The notes: generated by a model from the sequence alone, not told the origin. Counted from the stretch's first letter, positions 9,409 to 18,910 are shown. The stretch: DNA of 64,000 nt from Peteryoungia rhizophila (GCF_004912145.1 NZ_STGT01000001.1:62001-126000), one strand, 5' to 3'. A program made the numbers and translations.

Positions 9409-10257
9409 ATGTCTTTTTCCCGCCTGTTCCAAGCGCTCTGCCCTACTCGTCTGACGCCGTTCGCGGCAATCCTCGGCATGCTTTTTATGCTGCCCGCCTT
9501 ACCGCTGATGGCTGCGAGTAGCGATTGGGCAGTCAACGAAGGCGGGCGGATGCGGCTGATCCTGTTGCCCGAGGGCACCGATGGTCTGCGTCAGGGAGCG
9601 CTGGTGATCGAGCCGAGCCCCGGCTGGATCACCTATTGGAAGGAGCCGGGCGATGTCGGCATTCCTCCCGCCATCAAACCCGCTCCCGGCGCTTCCTACA
9701 CCGTCGACAGCATCGGCTTCCCCGTGCCGAAGGTGCTGATGAGCGGCGACATGATCGATGTCGGATACGATCATGCTGTTACCCTGCCGATCACCCTCAA
9801 GAATGCGCCAGACACGGCCGGCGTGACGCTCAACGCTTTCGTCGGCGTTTGCCAGAATATCTGCATTCCGTTCCAGGCCGATCTCACCGTACCGCCGGAT
9901 ACAGGCGGCGTCAGCGATCCGGCGGCGGCAGCGCTCGTTGCTGCAGCGCTTGCACAGATCCCGCCCGGGCCCTCAGAGGAATTTCACATCGTTGACCACA
10001 AGCTGAGACACGATGCCAAGGAGCTCGTCGTTCGGGCAGTCCTGCCGGAGGGGTCGACGGCAACCAAGGTCTTCGTCAGCGGTCCGAGCGGCCATGTCTT
10101 CGTCAATGCCGAAGTCACTGCCGGGACCAGCGGCGAGACGATCCTGACCATGCCGATCGGCAAGCTGCCGAAGAAATACAAACTGGCCGGCAAGCGCTGG
10201 GGCATTCTGATCGTGAGCGCCGATCGCGCGATGGAAACCACGCTTGCCTTCGACTGA
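9409..10257 (+). CDS. Periplasmic DsbD N-terminal-domain-like protein
   Basis: A 282-residue exported protein with a signal sequence (residues 1 to about 36, hydrophobic core LGMLFMLPALPLMA). The mature part resembles the N-terminal immunoglobulin-like domain of the thiol reductant carrier DsbD: WITYWKEPGDVGIPP and GVCQNICIPFQADL, the latter with a close cysteine pair as in nDsbD. The usual DsbD membrane core and thioredoxin domain are absent. It probably handles thiol transfer in the periplasm, partnered by a membrane reductase elsewhere. The ATG at 9409 has AGGA about ten bases upstream; an in-frame ATG at 9385 is possible. A peroxiredoxin gene follows 72 bases later. Confidence 0.82.
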   Translation: MSFSRLFQALCPTRLTPFAAILGMLFMLPALPLMAASSDWAVNEGGRMRLILLPEGTDGLRQGALVIEPSPGWITYWKEPGDVGIPPAIKPAPGASYTVDSIGFPVPKVLMSGDMIDVGYDHAVTLPITLKNAPDTAGVTLNAFVGVCQNICIPFQADLTVPPDTGGVSDPAAAALVAAALAQIPPGPSEEFHIVDHKLRHDAKELVVRAVLPEGSTATKVFVSGPSGHVFVNAEVTAGTSGETILTMPIGKLPKKYKLAGKRWGILIVSADRAMETTLAFD

Positions 10258-10329
10258 CCCGATCCTATATTCGCGTCATCGCCGCACGGAGGGGTTCCGC
10301 GGGGCGCAACGCGAGCGAGGACGACATTC

Positions 10330-10821
10330 ATGACCATTGCCATCGGCGACAAGCTGCCTCAGGCCACCTTCAAGGAAAAGACCGTGGACGGACCGGTGGA
10401 GATCACCACCGAAAACCTGTTCGCCGGCAAGAAGGTCGTCGTCTTCGCCGTCCCCGGCGCCTTCACGCCGACCTGCACACTGAACCACCTGCCCGGCTAT
10501 CTGGAAAACCGTGACGCTCTGATGGCGCGTGGCGTCGACGACATCGCCGTGATCGCCGTCAACGACTGGCACGTCATGGGCGCCTGGGCGCAGCACTCCG
10601 GCGGGATGGGCAAGATCCACTTCCTCGCCGACTGGGATGCCGGTTTCACCAAGGCACTCGGCCTCGATGCGGATCTTTCCGCCGGGGCGCTCGGCGTGCG
10701 CTCCAAGCGCTATTCCATGCTGGTCGAAGACGGCGTGGTGAAGAGCCTCAACATCGAAGAAAATCCCGGCCAGGCGACCGTGTCGTCGGCCGCCACGATG
10801 ATCGAGCAGCTCGGCGCCTGA
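10330..10821 (+). CDS. Peroxiredoxin, Prx5 type
   Basis: A 163-residue thiol peroxidase reducing hydrogen peroxide and organic hydroperoxides. The peroxidatic cysteine is C49 in VPGAFTPTCT, the Prx5/AhpE-like signature, and the later conserved arginine lies in GVRSKRYSMLVEDG. No thioredoxin or glutaredoxin domain is fused. AGGA lies upstream of the ATG. It stands after the DsbD-like gene, and a strong hairpin terminator follows 26 bases after its stop. Electron donor (glutathione/glutaredoxin or thioredoxin) is not visible from the sequence. Confidence 0.95.
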   Translation: MTIAIGDKLPQATFKEKTVDGPVEITTENLFAGKKVVVFAVPGAFTPTCTLNHLPGYLENRDALMARGVDDIAVIAVNDWHVMGAWAQHSGGMGKIHFLADWDAGFTKALGLDADLSAGALGVRSKRYSMLVEDGVVKSLNIEENPGQATVSSAATMIEQLGA

Positions 10822-10847
10822 CGGAACTGCCCTTCATTCAGAACAGG

Positions 10848-10876
10848 AGGCCCGGGAAACCGGGCCTTTGTCGTTT
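10848..10876 (+). terminator. Rho-independent terminator after peroxiredoxin
   Basis: A perfect 8-bp stem AGGCCCGG / CCGGGCCT closes on a GAAA tetraloop (10848-10867), followed by TTTGTCGTTTT. It ends transcription of the peroxiredoxin gene and may also serve the convergent Dabb gene. Confidence 0.85.
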
Positions 10877-11185
10877 TCAGTGGGCGAGATCGAAGACGAG
10901 AATCCCGGCCAGGCCGCCATCCGTGGCGCCGACGATCCTCTCGCCGACCTCCACATGCTTGGGATGTTTGAGATAATAGTCGCGGACCATCTCGTCCTCG
11001 AAGGTCACGATGAAGCCGTCATTGTAGCCGCCGCTCAGGCCTTCCGGCGAGACGTTGGGCCCCGACTTCACCTCCAGCATGCCTGGCACCACATCCTTCA
11101 AATCGGCAATCGCCGCATAGATTGCCTGCTTCTCGGCCTCCTGAACGGCGGCCTTGAAGCGCAAGAATACGCAGTGCTGGATCAT
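10877..11185 (-). CDS. Dabb (stress-responsive alpha/beta barrel) domain protein
   Basis: A 102-residue protein with the dimeric alpha/beta barrel fold. Family markers are the N-terminal MIQHCVFLRFKAAV and the later GYNDGFIVTFEDEMVRDYYL, HPKHVEVGERI. Members are small cytosolic dimers, often stress-induced, without a general catalytic role. The ATG at 11185 has GGGGAGA upstream; the longer upstream reading (to 11401) is basic, low-quality sequence overlapping rnhA on the same strand and is not coding. It runs downstream of thrB-rnhA with 95 bases between. Confidence 0.88.
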   Translation of the reverse strand: MIQHCVFLRFKAAVQEAEKQAIYAAIADLKDVVPGMLEVKSGPNVSPEGLSGGYNDGFIVTFEDEMVRDYYLKHPKHVEVGERIVGATDGGLAGILVFDLAH

Positions 11186-11280
11186 GGATGTCTCCCCGTC
11201 GGTTTGGTTTTGACGCGAGCATAGGGGCAACGGGGGAAAGGGCAAGTGGGGGCGGCCCCGCGCCATCCGCCTCCGAGCGG

Positions 11281-11748
11281 TCATTTCACCAGAAGCGACC
11301 GCCCAAAACCCGACGTCTTGAAGGGCTCCATGCCACGGCGGGCGAGCTCGTCGGCGCGTTCGTTTTCCGGATGGCCGGCATGGCCCTTGACCCAGTGCCA
11401 CTTGACCTTGTGGCGCTGGTTGGCGACATCAAGCGCCTGCCAGAGTTCACCGTTTTTCACAGGCTTGCGGTCGGCGGTCTTCCAGCCGTTCTTCTTCCAG
11501 CCGAAGATCCATTTGGAAATGCCGTCCATGACATATTTGCTGTCGGTATAGAGATCGACCTCGCAAGCGTCTTTCAGGGCATTCAACGCCGTGATGGTGG
11601 CGAGCAGTTCCATGCGGTTGTTGGTGGTGTCTGCCTCGCCGCCGAAGAGTTCCTTCTCGGTCTCGCCGTAACGCATGACCGCACCCCAGCCGCCGGGACC
11701 GGGATTGCCCGAGCAGGCGCCGTCTGTGTAGATTTCGACATGTTTCAT
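11281..11748 (-). CDS. rnhA: Ribonuclease HI
   Basis: Cleaves the RNA strand of RNA-DNA hybrids during replication. At 155 residues it is a full-length bacterial enzyme. The four carboxylates are all present: D9 in [16 protein letters not shown]47 in NRMELLA, D69 in YTDSKYV and D133 in NERADELA, together with H123/H126 in KGHAGHPEN. The start ATG overlaps the stop of thrB (four bases), so translation is coupled. This thrB-rnhA arrangement is typical of rhizobia. Confidence 0.98.
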   Translation of the reverse strand: MKHVEIYTDGACSGNPGPGGWGAVMRYGETEKELFGGEADTTNNRMELLATITALNALKDACEVDLYTDSKYVMDGISKWIFGWKKNGWKTADRKPVKNGELWQALDVANQRHKVKWHWVKGHAGHPENERADELARRGMEPFKTSGFGRSLLVK

Positions 11749-12710
11749 GCGATCAGTCCGTATTCGGAGGCATTGGTGACGGCGCGGTGGAAGCGCAGCT
11801 TCTTCAGATATTCGAGCGGGTCCTTCTTGACCACCAAGGCGCCTGCCGGCGTCGTCAGCCAGTCATAGAGGCGGGTGAGGAAGAAGCGGAGTGCAGAGCC
11901 GCGGCAGAGGATCGGCAGTGCTTCGATCTCGGCGGCCGAGAGCGGGCGCACCGACTGGTAGCCCTCGATCATCGCCTTGCCTTTGGTGATGTTGTAGGCG
12001 CCGTCCTTTTCGAAACACCAGGAGTTCAGGCAGATCGAGAGATCGTAGACCAGGAGATCGTTGCAGGCGAAGTAGAAGTCGATCAGGCCGGAGAGCTGAT
12101 CACCGAGGAAGAAGACGTTGTCCGGGAAGAGGTCGGCATGGATGACGCCTGCGGGCAGATCCTTCGGCCAGTGGATAGCGAGGACATCGAGTTCCGCGCC
12201 GATCTCGGCCTCAAGCCCCTCCTCCACTTCGTCGGCCCGGCCCTCGGACTTGGCCCAGAGGATTTGCCAGCCTTCGAGGGAAAGCGCGTTCGGCCGCGTG
12301 AGCTCGAAACCCTCGCCGGCGATGTGCATCTTTGCCAGCGCCGCGCCCACTTCGCGGCAATGCTGGGCCTCGGGCTTTCTCAGCCACATGCCTTCGAGGA
12401 AGGAAATCAGCGCCGCCGGACGGCCGGAAAGTTCGCCGAGCAGTTCTCCATCCTGGCGCGGCAGGGGCAGCGGACAATTGAGCCCGCGCTCCGACAGGTG
12501 ATGCATCAGGCCGAGGAAGAAAGGCAGGTCGGATTTCTCGACGCGCTTTTCATAGAGCGTCAGGATCAGCGGGGACTTGGACGTATGGAGCAGGAAGTTG
12601 GAATTCTCGACGCCTTCGGCGATGCCCTTGTAGGAGAGCAGTTCTCCAGCGTCATACTGCGCGAGAAAGGCCTTGAGGTCGATTTCGTTGATGTCGGTAT
12701 AGACTGCCAC
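11745..12710 (-). CDS. thrB: Homoserine kinase (aminoglycoside-phosphotransferase fold)
   Basis: Phosphorylates homoserine to O-phosphohomoserine, the substrate of ThrC. It belongs to the choline-kinase/APH-type ThrB found in alphaproteobacteria and pseudomonads, not the GHMP type. It has 321 residues and the Brenner-type catalytic motif [13 protein letters not shown] followed by the metal-binding [11 protein letters not shown]. The start is a GTG at 12710 (MAVYTDI in the protein). The gene overlaps rnhA and is about 1 kb from ispH, with the PAS-GGDEF-EAL gene between on the opposite strand. Confidence 0.95.
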   Translation of the reverse strand: MAVYTDINEIDLKAFLAQYDAGELLSYKGIAEGVENSNFLLHTSKSPLILTLYEKRVEKSDLPFFLGLMHHLSERGLNCPLPLPRQDGELLGELSGRPAALISFLEGMWLRKPEAQHCREVGAALAKMHIAGEGFELTRPNALSLEGWQILWAKSEGRADEVEEGLEAEIGAELDVLAIHWPKDLPAGVIHADLFPDNVFFLGDQLSGLIDFYFACNDLLVYDLSICLNSWCFEKDGAYNITKGKAMIEGYQSVRPLSAAEIEALPILCRGSALRFFLTRLYDWLTTPAGALVVKKDPLEYLKKLRFHRAVTNASEYGLIA

Positions 12711-12927
12711 AGGTTCAGGTTCCGTGCCGCTTCGGGAATGAGAGCAGTCCTATAACGGGTGCGGCGCGCATGCCAGCCCCGCAGCGACACGGGGCACAGG
12801 AAATGGGGCGGATGGTGCACGCGCAATGCGCATCATTCAACAACCTACCCCACCGCCTCAGGAATTTTACGCTTCCCTAATTCTATCCCGTTAGCCTTTC
12901 CTGTAACGATGATCGGGATGCGCCAGT

Positions 12928-14631
12928 ATGGATCTGCCGGACACTGCCAAGATGGCGCATGATTTTGCCGCGGCGATGAGCCATGCGCTCATAGTCGTCG
13001 ATGGCAATGGTGCAATCCGCTTTGCCAATCCAGCCTTTTGCGACATGTTCGACTATCGGGAGGACGAGGTTCTCGGCCAGCCGATTACGCTGATCATTCC
13101 CGAGCGCATGCGCGGTGCCCATACCGCCGGCATGGCCAATGTGGCGGCCGGGGCCAAGCCCGGTCTGGCCGGAAAGGCCGTCGAAGTATGCGCGCTGAAG
13201 CGGGATGGCAGCGAATTTCCGATCGAGATCACGCTCGCGACCTGGACCGACGGTGGCGGCTTCTGGGCCGGCGCCACGATCCGCGACATATCGGAGCGGC
13301 GCGAGCGGGACGCCCGGTTGATGCGCCTTGCGTCACACGACACCCTGACAGGCCTGCAGAACCGCCACGAATTCATGACGGTTCTTGGCGACAAGCTCTC
13401 CGTGGGCAGACCGTGCACCCTACTGCTCCTCGACCTCGACGGCTTCAAGGACGTCAACGATATGCATGGACATGCCGTCGGCGACAGCCTGCTGCAGGCC
13501 GTGGGCGTGCGGCTTCCCTATCTCCTCGGCGAGAAGGCTGCCATCGGCCGCCTCGGTGGTGACGAATTCGGTGTGCTGCTGCCCGACTGCGGCGATCCAC
13601 GCCTCGCCCAGAAACAGGCAGCACAGATCCTCGATGCCTTCCGCAAGCCCTTCAGCCTTGGTGGCCTGGAACTCGAACTCGGTGCCAGCATCGGGATCGC
13701 CATCGCGCCGCTTCATGGCGGCGAGGCGGAGGAGCTGTTAGCCTCTGCCGACTTCGCGCTCTATCGGGCAAAGGCGGCCGGCGGGCGCGCCTATCGCTTC
13801 TTCGAGATTTCCATGCGCAACGAGAGCCAGGCGAAGCGCGACATGCGCGACCGCTTGCGCCGCGCCCTGCACCTCGGCGAACTCGAACTCTATTATCAGC
13901 CGCAAGTCGAGCTTGCGACCCGCAGCGTGGTGGGCTTCGAGGCTCTCATTCGCTGGAACCATCCGGAGCGCGGCCTCCTGCTGCCCGGCGTGTTCCTGCC
14001 TTCGCTGGAGCAGAGTGCGCTCGCATCCGAGATCGGATGGTGGACGATCGACGAGGCATGCCGGATGGCGGCCGAAATCAATGGCAAGGACGGGAGCTAT
14101 CGCATCGCCGTCAATCTCTTTGCCCAGCAGTTCCGCGCACCGCAACTGTGCGACAGGGTAGCGGAGGCGCTGGAGCGCCATGGCGTGGCCCCGGAATGCC
14201 TCGAGCTCGAGGTGACCGAAGAAGTCGCACTGAATGACGAAGAAGCGAGCCTGCAGAGATTGAAGGCCATCCGCGACATCGGCGTCGGCGTCGCCTTCGA
14301 CGATTTCGGAACCGGATTCGCCTCACTGAGTTCACTGCAGCGCTATCCCCTGACGACGCTGAAGATCGATCGCGGCTTTATCCGCGACATCCGCAAGTGC
14401 CCGTCGGACGCAGCCATTACCCGCGCGCTGGTCGCGATGAGCCGTGAAATGGGGTTGCGCACCGTGGCAGAGGGCATCGAGACACCCGAGCAGGAGACCC
14501 TGTTGCGGGAGATCGGCTGCCAGGAGGGTCAGGGCTATCTCTTTGGACGACCTATGCGCGAACAGGACGCGATCGCCTCTCTGGCAGCGGCCGAGACGGC
14601 GCCCGCGACGAGCAAGGCAAAACGCATCTGA
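12928..14631 (+). CDS. Soluble PAS-GGDEF-EAL cyclic-di-GMP protein
   Basis: A 567-residue cytosolic protein: PAS (about 10-125, with IVVDGNGAIRFANPAFCDMF), GGDEF (about 130-295) and EAL (about 310-555). Both signatures look intact: RLGGDEF near residue 207 and EALIRW near 338, plus ECLELEVTEEVAL and DDFGTGFASL. No transmembrane segment is seen, so sensing is internal through PAS. It may be bifunctional or have one domain serving as a GTP-sensing regulator. The 217 bases upstream (divergent from thrB) should carry its promoter; I see no clear box. It converges with ispH. Confidence 0.93.
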   Translation: MDLPDTAKMAHDFAAAMSHALIVVDGNGAIRFANPAFCDMFDYREDEVLGQPITLIIPERMRGAHTAGMANVAAGAKPGLAGKAVEVCALKRDGSEFPIEITLATWTDGGGFWAGATIRDISERRERDARLMRLASHDTLTGLQNRHEFMTVLGDKLSVGRPCTLLLLDLDGFKDVNDMHGHAVGDSLLQAVGVRLPYLLGEKAAIGRLGGDEFGVLLPDCGDPRLAQKQAAQILDAFRKPFSLGGLELELGASIGIAIAPLHGGEAEELLASADFALYRAKAAGGRAYRFFEISMRNESQAKRDMRDRLRRALHLGELELYYQPQVELATRSVVGFEALIRWNHPERGLLLPGVFLPSLEQSALASEIGWWTIDEACRMAAEINGKDGSYRIAVNLFAQQFRAPQLCDRVAEALERHGVAPECLELEVTEEVALNDEEASLQRLKAIRDIGVGVAFDDFGTGFASLSSLQRYPLTTLKIDRGFIRDIRKCPSDAAITRALVAMSREMGLRTVAEGIETPEQETLLREIGCQEGQGYLFGRPMREQDAIASLAAAETAPATSKAKRI

Positions 14632-14652
14632 CACGGGACGGCACGCTTACGC

Positions 14653-15657
14653 TCAGCCGTTGACCCAGGCCATGTCCTCGCGTGTCAGTTCGACATCGCG
14701 CAGTTCCCGATTAACGAGGAAATGTTCGTTTTCCTCCGCCGTGATCGCCAGTTCCACCTTGGCGTCGAAGCGCTCGCGAAAAGCGTCGATGATCTCGTCG
14801 ACGATGACCTCGGGCGCGGAAGCGCCGGCGGAAATGCCGAGCGTGCCAATCTCGCCGACACCGTCCCAGTCGATCTCGGAGGCCCGCTGCACCAGCAGAG
14901 AGCGGGTGGCCCCTGCCCTCAAGGCCACTTCGACAAGGCGCTTGGAATTGGACGAATTCGGCGCACCGACGACGATGAAGAGATCGCAGCCGGGAGCTGC
15001 GTGCTTGACGGCTTCCTGGCGGTTGGTGGTCGCGTAGCAGATGCTGTCGGCCGAGGGCGCCGTCAGGTTCGGGAAGCGCTCCCTGAGCCGGGCAATGACG
15101 CCGGCAGTATCATCAACCGAGAGCGTGGTCTGGGTGACGTAGCCGAGATTGTCAGCGTCGAGCGGCTGATAGGCGTCCGCGTCCTCGACCGTCTCGACGA
15201 GGGACACGGAGCCTTCGGGAAGCTGCCCCATGGTGCCAATCACTTCCGGATGGCCGGCATGGCCGATCAGGATCACGTGGCGACCGAGGCGCTGGTGGCG
15301 CATGGCCTGCTTGTGCACCTTCGAGACCAGCGGGCACGTGGCGTCGAGATAGAAGAGGTTGCGGCTCGCGGCATCCTCCGGCACCGACTTCGGCACGCCA
15401 TGGGCGGAGAAGACCACAGGCTGCTGGCGATGCTCCGCCGGGATCTCGTCGAGTTCCTCGACGAAGATTGCGCCCTTGGCCTCCAGGCCTTCGACGACAT
15501 AGCGGTTGTGGACGATCTCGTGGCGCACATAAACCGGGGCCCCGTAGCGCTTGAGCGCCAGAACGACGATCTGGATGGCACGATCGACTCCCGCACAGAA
15601 GCCGCGCGGGCCGCAGAGCCTAATCGTCAAAGGAGGGCGGTTCATATGCATGTTCAT
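14653..15657 (-). CDS. ispH: 4-hydroxy-3-methylbut-2-enyl diphosphate reductase
   Basis: Last enzyme of the MEP isoprenoid pathway, converting HMBPP to IPP and DMAPP with an Fe-S cluster. Three cluster cysteines lie in [25 protein letters not shown] and [10 protein letters not shown], and the substrate-binding HEIVHN and SAHGVP motifs are present. The start at 15657 ([10 protein letters not shown]) is chosen because it falls just after the stop of the DUF1304 gene; the internal ATGs at 15651 and 15645 and an upstream one at 15672 are alternatives. The first enzyme of the same pathway, Dxs, is encoded at 49.6-51.5 kb. Confidence 0.97.
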   Translation of the reverse strand: MNMHMNRPPLTIRLCGPRGFCAGVDRAIQIVVLALKRYGAPVYVRHEIVHNRYVVEGLEAKGAIFVEELDEIPAEHRQQPVVFSAHGVPKSVPEDAASRNLFYLDATCPLVSKVHKQAMRHQRLGRHVILIGHAGHPEVIGTMGQLPEGSVSLVETVEDADAYQPLDADNLGYVTQTTLSVDDTAGVIARLRERFPNLTAPSADSICYATTNRQEAVKHAAPGCDLFIVVGAPNSSNSKRLVEVALRAGATRSLLVQRASEIDWDGVGEIGTLGISAGASAPEVIVDEIIDAFRERFDAKVELAITAEENEHFLVNRELRDVELTREDMAWVNG

Positions 15658-15661
15658 CGGG

Positions 15662-16027
15662 TCAGCCAGCAATCAGGACAGCGATAATGGCGAGCGCCGC
15701 GGGCAGAGCCTGGATGACGAAGATCTTCCGCGAGGCCGTCGCTCCCCCATATAGGCCCGCGACCAGCACACAGCCAAGGAAAAACAACTGAATTTGTGTG
15801 CCGAAGGCGACATCCGGATGCAGCAGGCCCCAGATCAGGCCGGCCGCGAGGAAGCCGTTGTAGAGACCCTGGTTGGCGGCCATGACCTTGGTTGCTGCCG
15901 CCTGCTCGGGCTTCATGCCGAAGGCGCGGCGGCCGATGGGCGTGGTCCAGAGAAACATCTCGAGGATCAGAATATAGACGTGTTCGAGGGCGACGAGTGC
16001 CACGAGCGTGGAGGCGAGATAGGACAT
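15662..16027 (-). CDS. DUF1304 small membrane protein
   Basis: A 121-residue inner-membrane protein with four hydrophobic segments. The family signature is in the first half: [12 protein letters not shown] and a conserved [15 protein letters not shown]. The function of DUF1304 proteins is unknown. The ATG at 16027 is preceded by GAGGAAA; the upstream reading to 16066 is not needed. It lies between SURF1 and ispH, four bases before ispH, so it is probably in one transcript with them. Confidence 0.85.
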   Translation of the reverse strand: MSYLASTLVALVALEHVYILILEMFLWTTPIGRRAFGMKPEQAAATKVMAANQGLYNGFLAAGLIWGLLHPDVAFGTQIQLFFLGCVLVAGLYGGATASRKIFVIQALPAALAIIAVLIAG

Positions 16028-16098
16028 GCAGTTTCCTCGGCACGGCGGTCTCTTCGCCGTCTTCATTTGGCCGTTCTAGCGGAAAATCTTCCGTCGCT

Positions 16099-16857
16099 CT
16101 ATCGGGATTTCCGACGGATCAGGCCCGCAAGCACGACCGCCACCAGGGCAAAAGCAAGGCCGTACCAGGTGATGACATATTGCAGATGGTTGTTGGGCAG
16201 GTCGATCTGGGTCACGCCGCCTTTGGGCAGGCCGCCTGCGACCGGGGTCGCATCGGCATCGAGGAAGAAGGGCAGGACGCGATCAGCCGGCAGGTCGACG
16301 GACGCTGCCATGCGGGCGCGGTCTTTCCAGTAAAAGATGTTCGCCGTCTCATCATTGTCCGGAACCAGCGAGGACGGTTTCTCTGTGAGTTCCGCGCGAG
16401 CGAGACCGGTGACCGTCTGCTCACCCTGGACGAAGCTCTCCGGACGGGTCTCCGGCTCCTTGCGGTCATAGGGCACGAAGCCGCGGTTGACGAGGATATA
16501 GCGACCGTCAGCGAGCTCCAGCGGCGTGTAGAGGTAGAAACCCGACTGGCCCTGGAAAGTCGCGAGGAAGTGGCGTTCCTTGTCGTTCAGGTACCGGCCA
16601 GTGGCTGTGGCATGGCGGTAGTCGACCGCTTCACCTGATGTCAGCAGGCGTTCCAGTTCCGGGATATCGACAGGGGCGGCGGTGCTGCGTTGCTGGATGT
16701 CGGCAAGCAGGGCCTCCTTCCAGTGCAGGCGGTTGACCTGCCATGTGCCGAGCGAAATGAGGATGAAAAGGGCGACGGGCACGATGACCAGAGCGGCCCA
16801 GAAGCGCCACGTGCGGCGACCCGTCTCGGCCCCCTCGTCGATCCGCGTGTCAGCCAC
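16099..16857 (-). CDS. SURF1 family cytochrome oxidase assembly protein
   Basis: An inner-membrane assembly factor that helps insert haem A into CoxA. The 252-residue protein has two membrane helices, one N-terminal (about 20-38) and one C-terminal (about 228-246), flanking a periplasmic domain, as is normal. Markers are LGTWQVNRLHWKE and YILVNRGFVPYDRK. The start is GTG at 16857, overlapping by eight bases the end of the DUF983 gene. It is separated from the cta structural operon by a terminator at 17328-17353. Confidence 0.94.
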   Translation of the reverse strand: MADTRIDEGAETGRRTWRFWAALVIVPVALFILISLGTWQVNRLHWKEALLADIQQRSTAAPVDIPELERLLTSGEAVDYRHATATGRYLNDKERHFLATFQGQSGFYLYTPLELADGRYILVNRGFVPYDRKEPETRPESFVQGEQTVTGLARAELTEKPSSLVPDNDETANIFYWKDRARMAASVDLPADRVLPFFLDADATPVAGGLPKGGVTQIDLPNNHLQYVITWYGLAFALVAVVLAGLIRRKSR

Positions 16858-17233
16858 GGTCGATCACTCCCTGGGACGCATTGTGCTTGTATTGAAGCGC
16901 GATCAGCAGCGCCTTCAGGAAGCGCATGAGCCAAAGGGTAAGCGCCACGCCGAGGGGTGCGAAAACGAGGATATGGAGCCACATCGAAGGTTGATAAGTC
17001 AGTTCCACCCAGACCGCGAACCCGACGACCAGCAGGTCGGCCAAGAGGATGACGAAGATTGCCGGGCCGTCGCCAGCATCCACCCAGGAGAGATCCAGAC
17101 CGCAGGAATTGCAGCGTGCCTTCGGCTTGGTGAAGCCGTCGAAGAGCTTGCCATTTCCGCAGCGCGGGCAGGATGCCGTGAGTGCCGCCTTGACCGGATC
17201 CACAGGCGGAAATTTCGCATTGTCTTCGGTCAT
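16850..17233 (-). CDS. DUF983 zinc-ribbon membrane protein
   Basis: A 127-residue protein with an N-terminal CxxC...CxxC ribbon (CPRCGNGKLF and CNSCG) and two membrane helices (about 58-78 and 88-108). DUF983 proteins are regularly found between coxC and SURF1 in alphaproteobacteria and are thought to help oxidase biogenesis, though not by a proven mechanism. The ATG at 17233 has AGGAGAGAG upstream. Its end overlaps the SURF1 start, so the two are coupled. Confidence 0.9.
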   Translation of the reverse strand: MTEDNAKFPPVDPVKAALTASCPRCGNGKLFDGFTKPKARCNSCGLDLSWVDAGDGPAIFVILLADLLVVGFAVWVELTYQPSMWLHILVFAPLGVALTLWLMRFLKALLIALQYKHNASQGVIDRG

Positions 17234-17327
17234 CGGCTCTCTCCTGTTTGATGCGGCTCGTCCCCGGCAACCCATAGAGCATGCGAGAGTTCCCTCCCAG
17301 TGCTCGATCGTCGCATGGCTGAAAACA

Positions 17328-17353
17328 CAAAGGGCGGCTTTCGCCGCCCTTTG
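17328..17353 (-). terminator. Terminator of the cytochrome oxidase operon
   Basis: An 11-bp perfect stem (CAAAGGGCGGC on one arm) with a four-base loop. Read on the minus strand it is followed by TGTTTTC, so it ends transcription 18 bases after the coxC stop codon. DUF983-SURF1-ispH therefore probably has its own promoter. Confidence 0.85.
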
Positions 17354-17370
17354 ATCAAACCCTGCCCAGA

Positions 17371-18246
17371 TCAATGGGCGAGCGGTGCGCCCCAATCGCC
17401 CCAGATGTAGATGGCGAAGAAGAGGAACAGCCAGACGACGTCGACGAAGTGCCAGTACCAGGCGGCAGCTTCGAAGCCGAAATGCTGCTGCGGGGTGAAG
17501 TGCCCGGCGAGCGCACGGAACAGGCAGACGATCAGGAAGATCGTGCCGACCAGAACGTGGAAGCCGTGGAAGCCGGTCGCCATGAAGAAGGTCGCGCCAT
17601 AGATAGAATTCGTGAAGTCGAACGGCGAGACTGCATACTCATAGGCCTGCACGAAGGAGAACAGGGCGCCGAGCAGCACGGTCAACAAGAGACCGTAGAC
17701 GAGTCCCTTGCGATCATTGTGCAGCATCGCATGGTGGGCCCATGTCACGCAGGTTCCCGACAGCAGCAGGATGACAGTGTTGTAGAGCGGCAGGTGCCAG
17801 GGATCGACAACCTCGATGCCCTGCGGCGGCCAGGTGCCACCGGTGAACTCGACGCGGCTTGCCTGGATCGCTTCATTGGCGAAGAGGCTGGCGTCGAAGA
17901 AGGCCCAGAACCAGGCGACGAAGAACATCACTTCCGACGCGATGAACATGATCATGCCGTAGCGCAGGTGAAGCGATACTACGCGGGTATGATGGCCCTC
18001 GTGAGCCTCCTTGATGGTATCGGCCCACCAGGCGAACATCGTGAAGAGCACGATGGCAAGGCCGATGTAGAAGAGCCACGGGCTGGCAAAGTTCATGCCG
18101 AACAGGTTCAGCGAACCGCCATTCAGGTAGCGCATGTAGCCGACGCCACCGAAGGTGAGGACGAAGGCGCCGATCGAGGCCAGGAGCGGCCAGGGGCTCG
18201 GATCGATGATGTGGTAGTCGTGGTTCTTCTGGTGCGCTTCGGCCAT
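17371..18246 (-). CDS. coxC: Cytochrome c oxidase subunit III
   Basis: Membrane subunit III of the aa3 oxidase, stabilising the proton-pumping core. It has 291 residues and seven hydrophobic segments. Markers are the N-terminal YHIIDPSPWPLL, the helix III WWADTIKEAHEGHHT, and GFHGFHVLVGTIFL. The N-terminus is full length (alphaproteobacterial type). It is the last gene of the cta operon; the terminator follows directly. The gap from ctaG is 55 bases. Confidence 0.97.
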   Translation of the reverse strand: MAEAHQKNHDYHIIDPSPWPLLASIGAFVLTFGGVGYMRYLNGGSLNLFGMNFASPWLFYIGLAIVLFTMFAWWADTIKEAHEGHHTRVVSLHLRYGMIMFIASEVMFFVAWFWAFFDASLFANEAIQASRVEFTGGTWPPQGIEVVDPWHLPLYNTVILLLSGTCVTWAHHAMLHNDRKGLVYGLLLTVLLGALFSFVQAYEYAVSPFDFTNSIYGATFFMATGFHGFHVLVGTIFLIVCLFRALAGHFTPQQHFGFEAAAWYWHFVDVVWLFLFFAIYIWGDWGAPLAH

Positions 18247-18301
18247 TTCAGCAATCCCCGAATGTCAATTTCATTACGAGTTCCGGCGAACCGGAGCCCT
18301 C

Positions 18302-18910
18302 TCACAGTTTCGGCTGTCCCTTGTCTTCCCCGACCGACAATGCGGCCACCGGCTCCTGATCAGCGCGCGGGTAGAAAGTGTAGGACAGGGTAATCGTTCC
18401 GATGCCCTTTGTCTCCTCCGACTCGACGATGGCGGGGTCGACGAAAAAGACAACAGGCATTTCGAGCGTCTCGCCAGGCTGCAACGTGGTCTCTGTAAAG
18501 CAGAAACACTGGACCTTGTTGAAGTAGGCACCGGCTTCCAGGGGGGTGACGTTGAATATCGCCTCGCCTGTGACCGGATGCGGCGAATTGTTCGTCGCGG
18601 TATAGGTGATCTGCACGGTTTCACCGATCCTCGGTGTCACCTTCTTGTCGACCGCCTTGAAATCCCAGTTCAGACCGGAGGAAGCATTGGCGTCGAAGGT
18701 CACGTTGATCGTGCGGTCGAGCACCACGTCCGACACCTGATCCACCCGTTGGGTGGTGCCGCCGAAACCCGTCACCTGGCAGAAGAGCTGGTAAAGCGGC
18801 ACGGCCGCATAGGCCATGCCCACCATGGTGCCGACGAAGACGACGCAAGCGCCCGCCACGCCGAGATTTCGACGGTTGGAGGGCTCAGTCCTGTCATTCG
18901 ATACAGTCAC
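18302..18910 (-). CDS. ctaG: Cytochrome c oxidase assembly protein CtaG/Cox11
   Basis: Delivers copper to the CuB site of CoxA. It has a single N-terminal membrane helix (about residues 15-35) and a periplasmic immunoglobulin-like domain with the copper motif [21 protein letters not shown], the Cox11 signature, is present. About 202 residues. I choose the GTG at 18910 (protein [10 protein letters not shown]) because GAGG lies nine bases upstream; the longer reading into the small ORF has no ribosome site and overlaps it. It sits in the cta operon after the small membrane ORF. Confidence 0.94.
   Translation of the reverse strand: MTVSNDRTEPSNRRNLGVAGACVVFVGTMVGMAYAAVPLYQLFCQVTGFGGTTQRVDQVSDVVLDRTINVTFDANASSGLNWDFKAVDKKVTPRIGETVQITYTATNNSPHPVTGEAIFNVTPLEAGAYFNKVQCFCFTETTLQPGETLEMPVVFFVDPAIVESEETKGIGTITLSYTFYPRADQEPVAALSVGEDKGQPKL

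Noticed and set aside
10877-11401. Longer 174-residue form of the Dabb protein
   Set aside because: The N-terminal extension overlaps rnhA on the same strand and lacks a ribosome site; the ATG at 11185 has GGGGAGA upstream.
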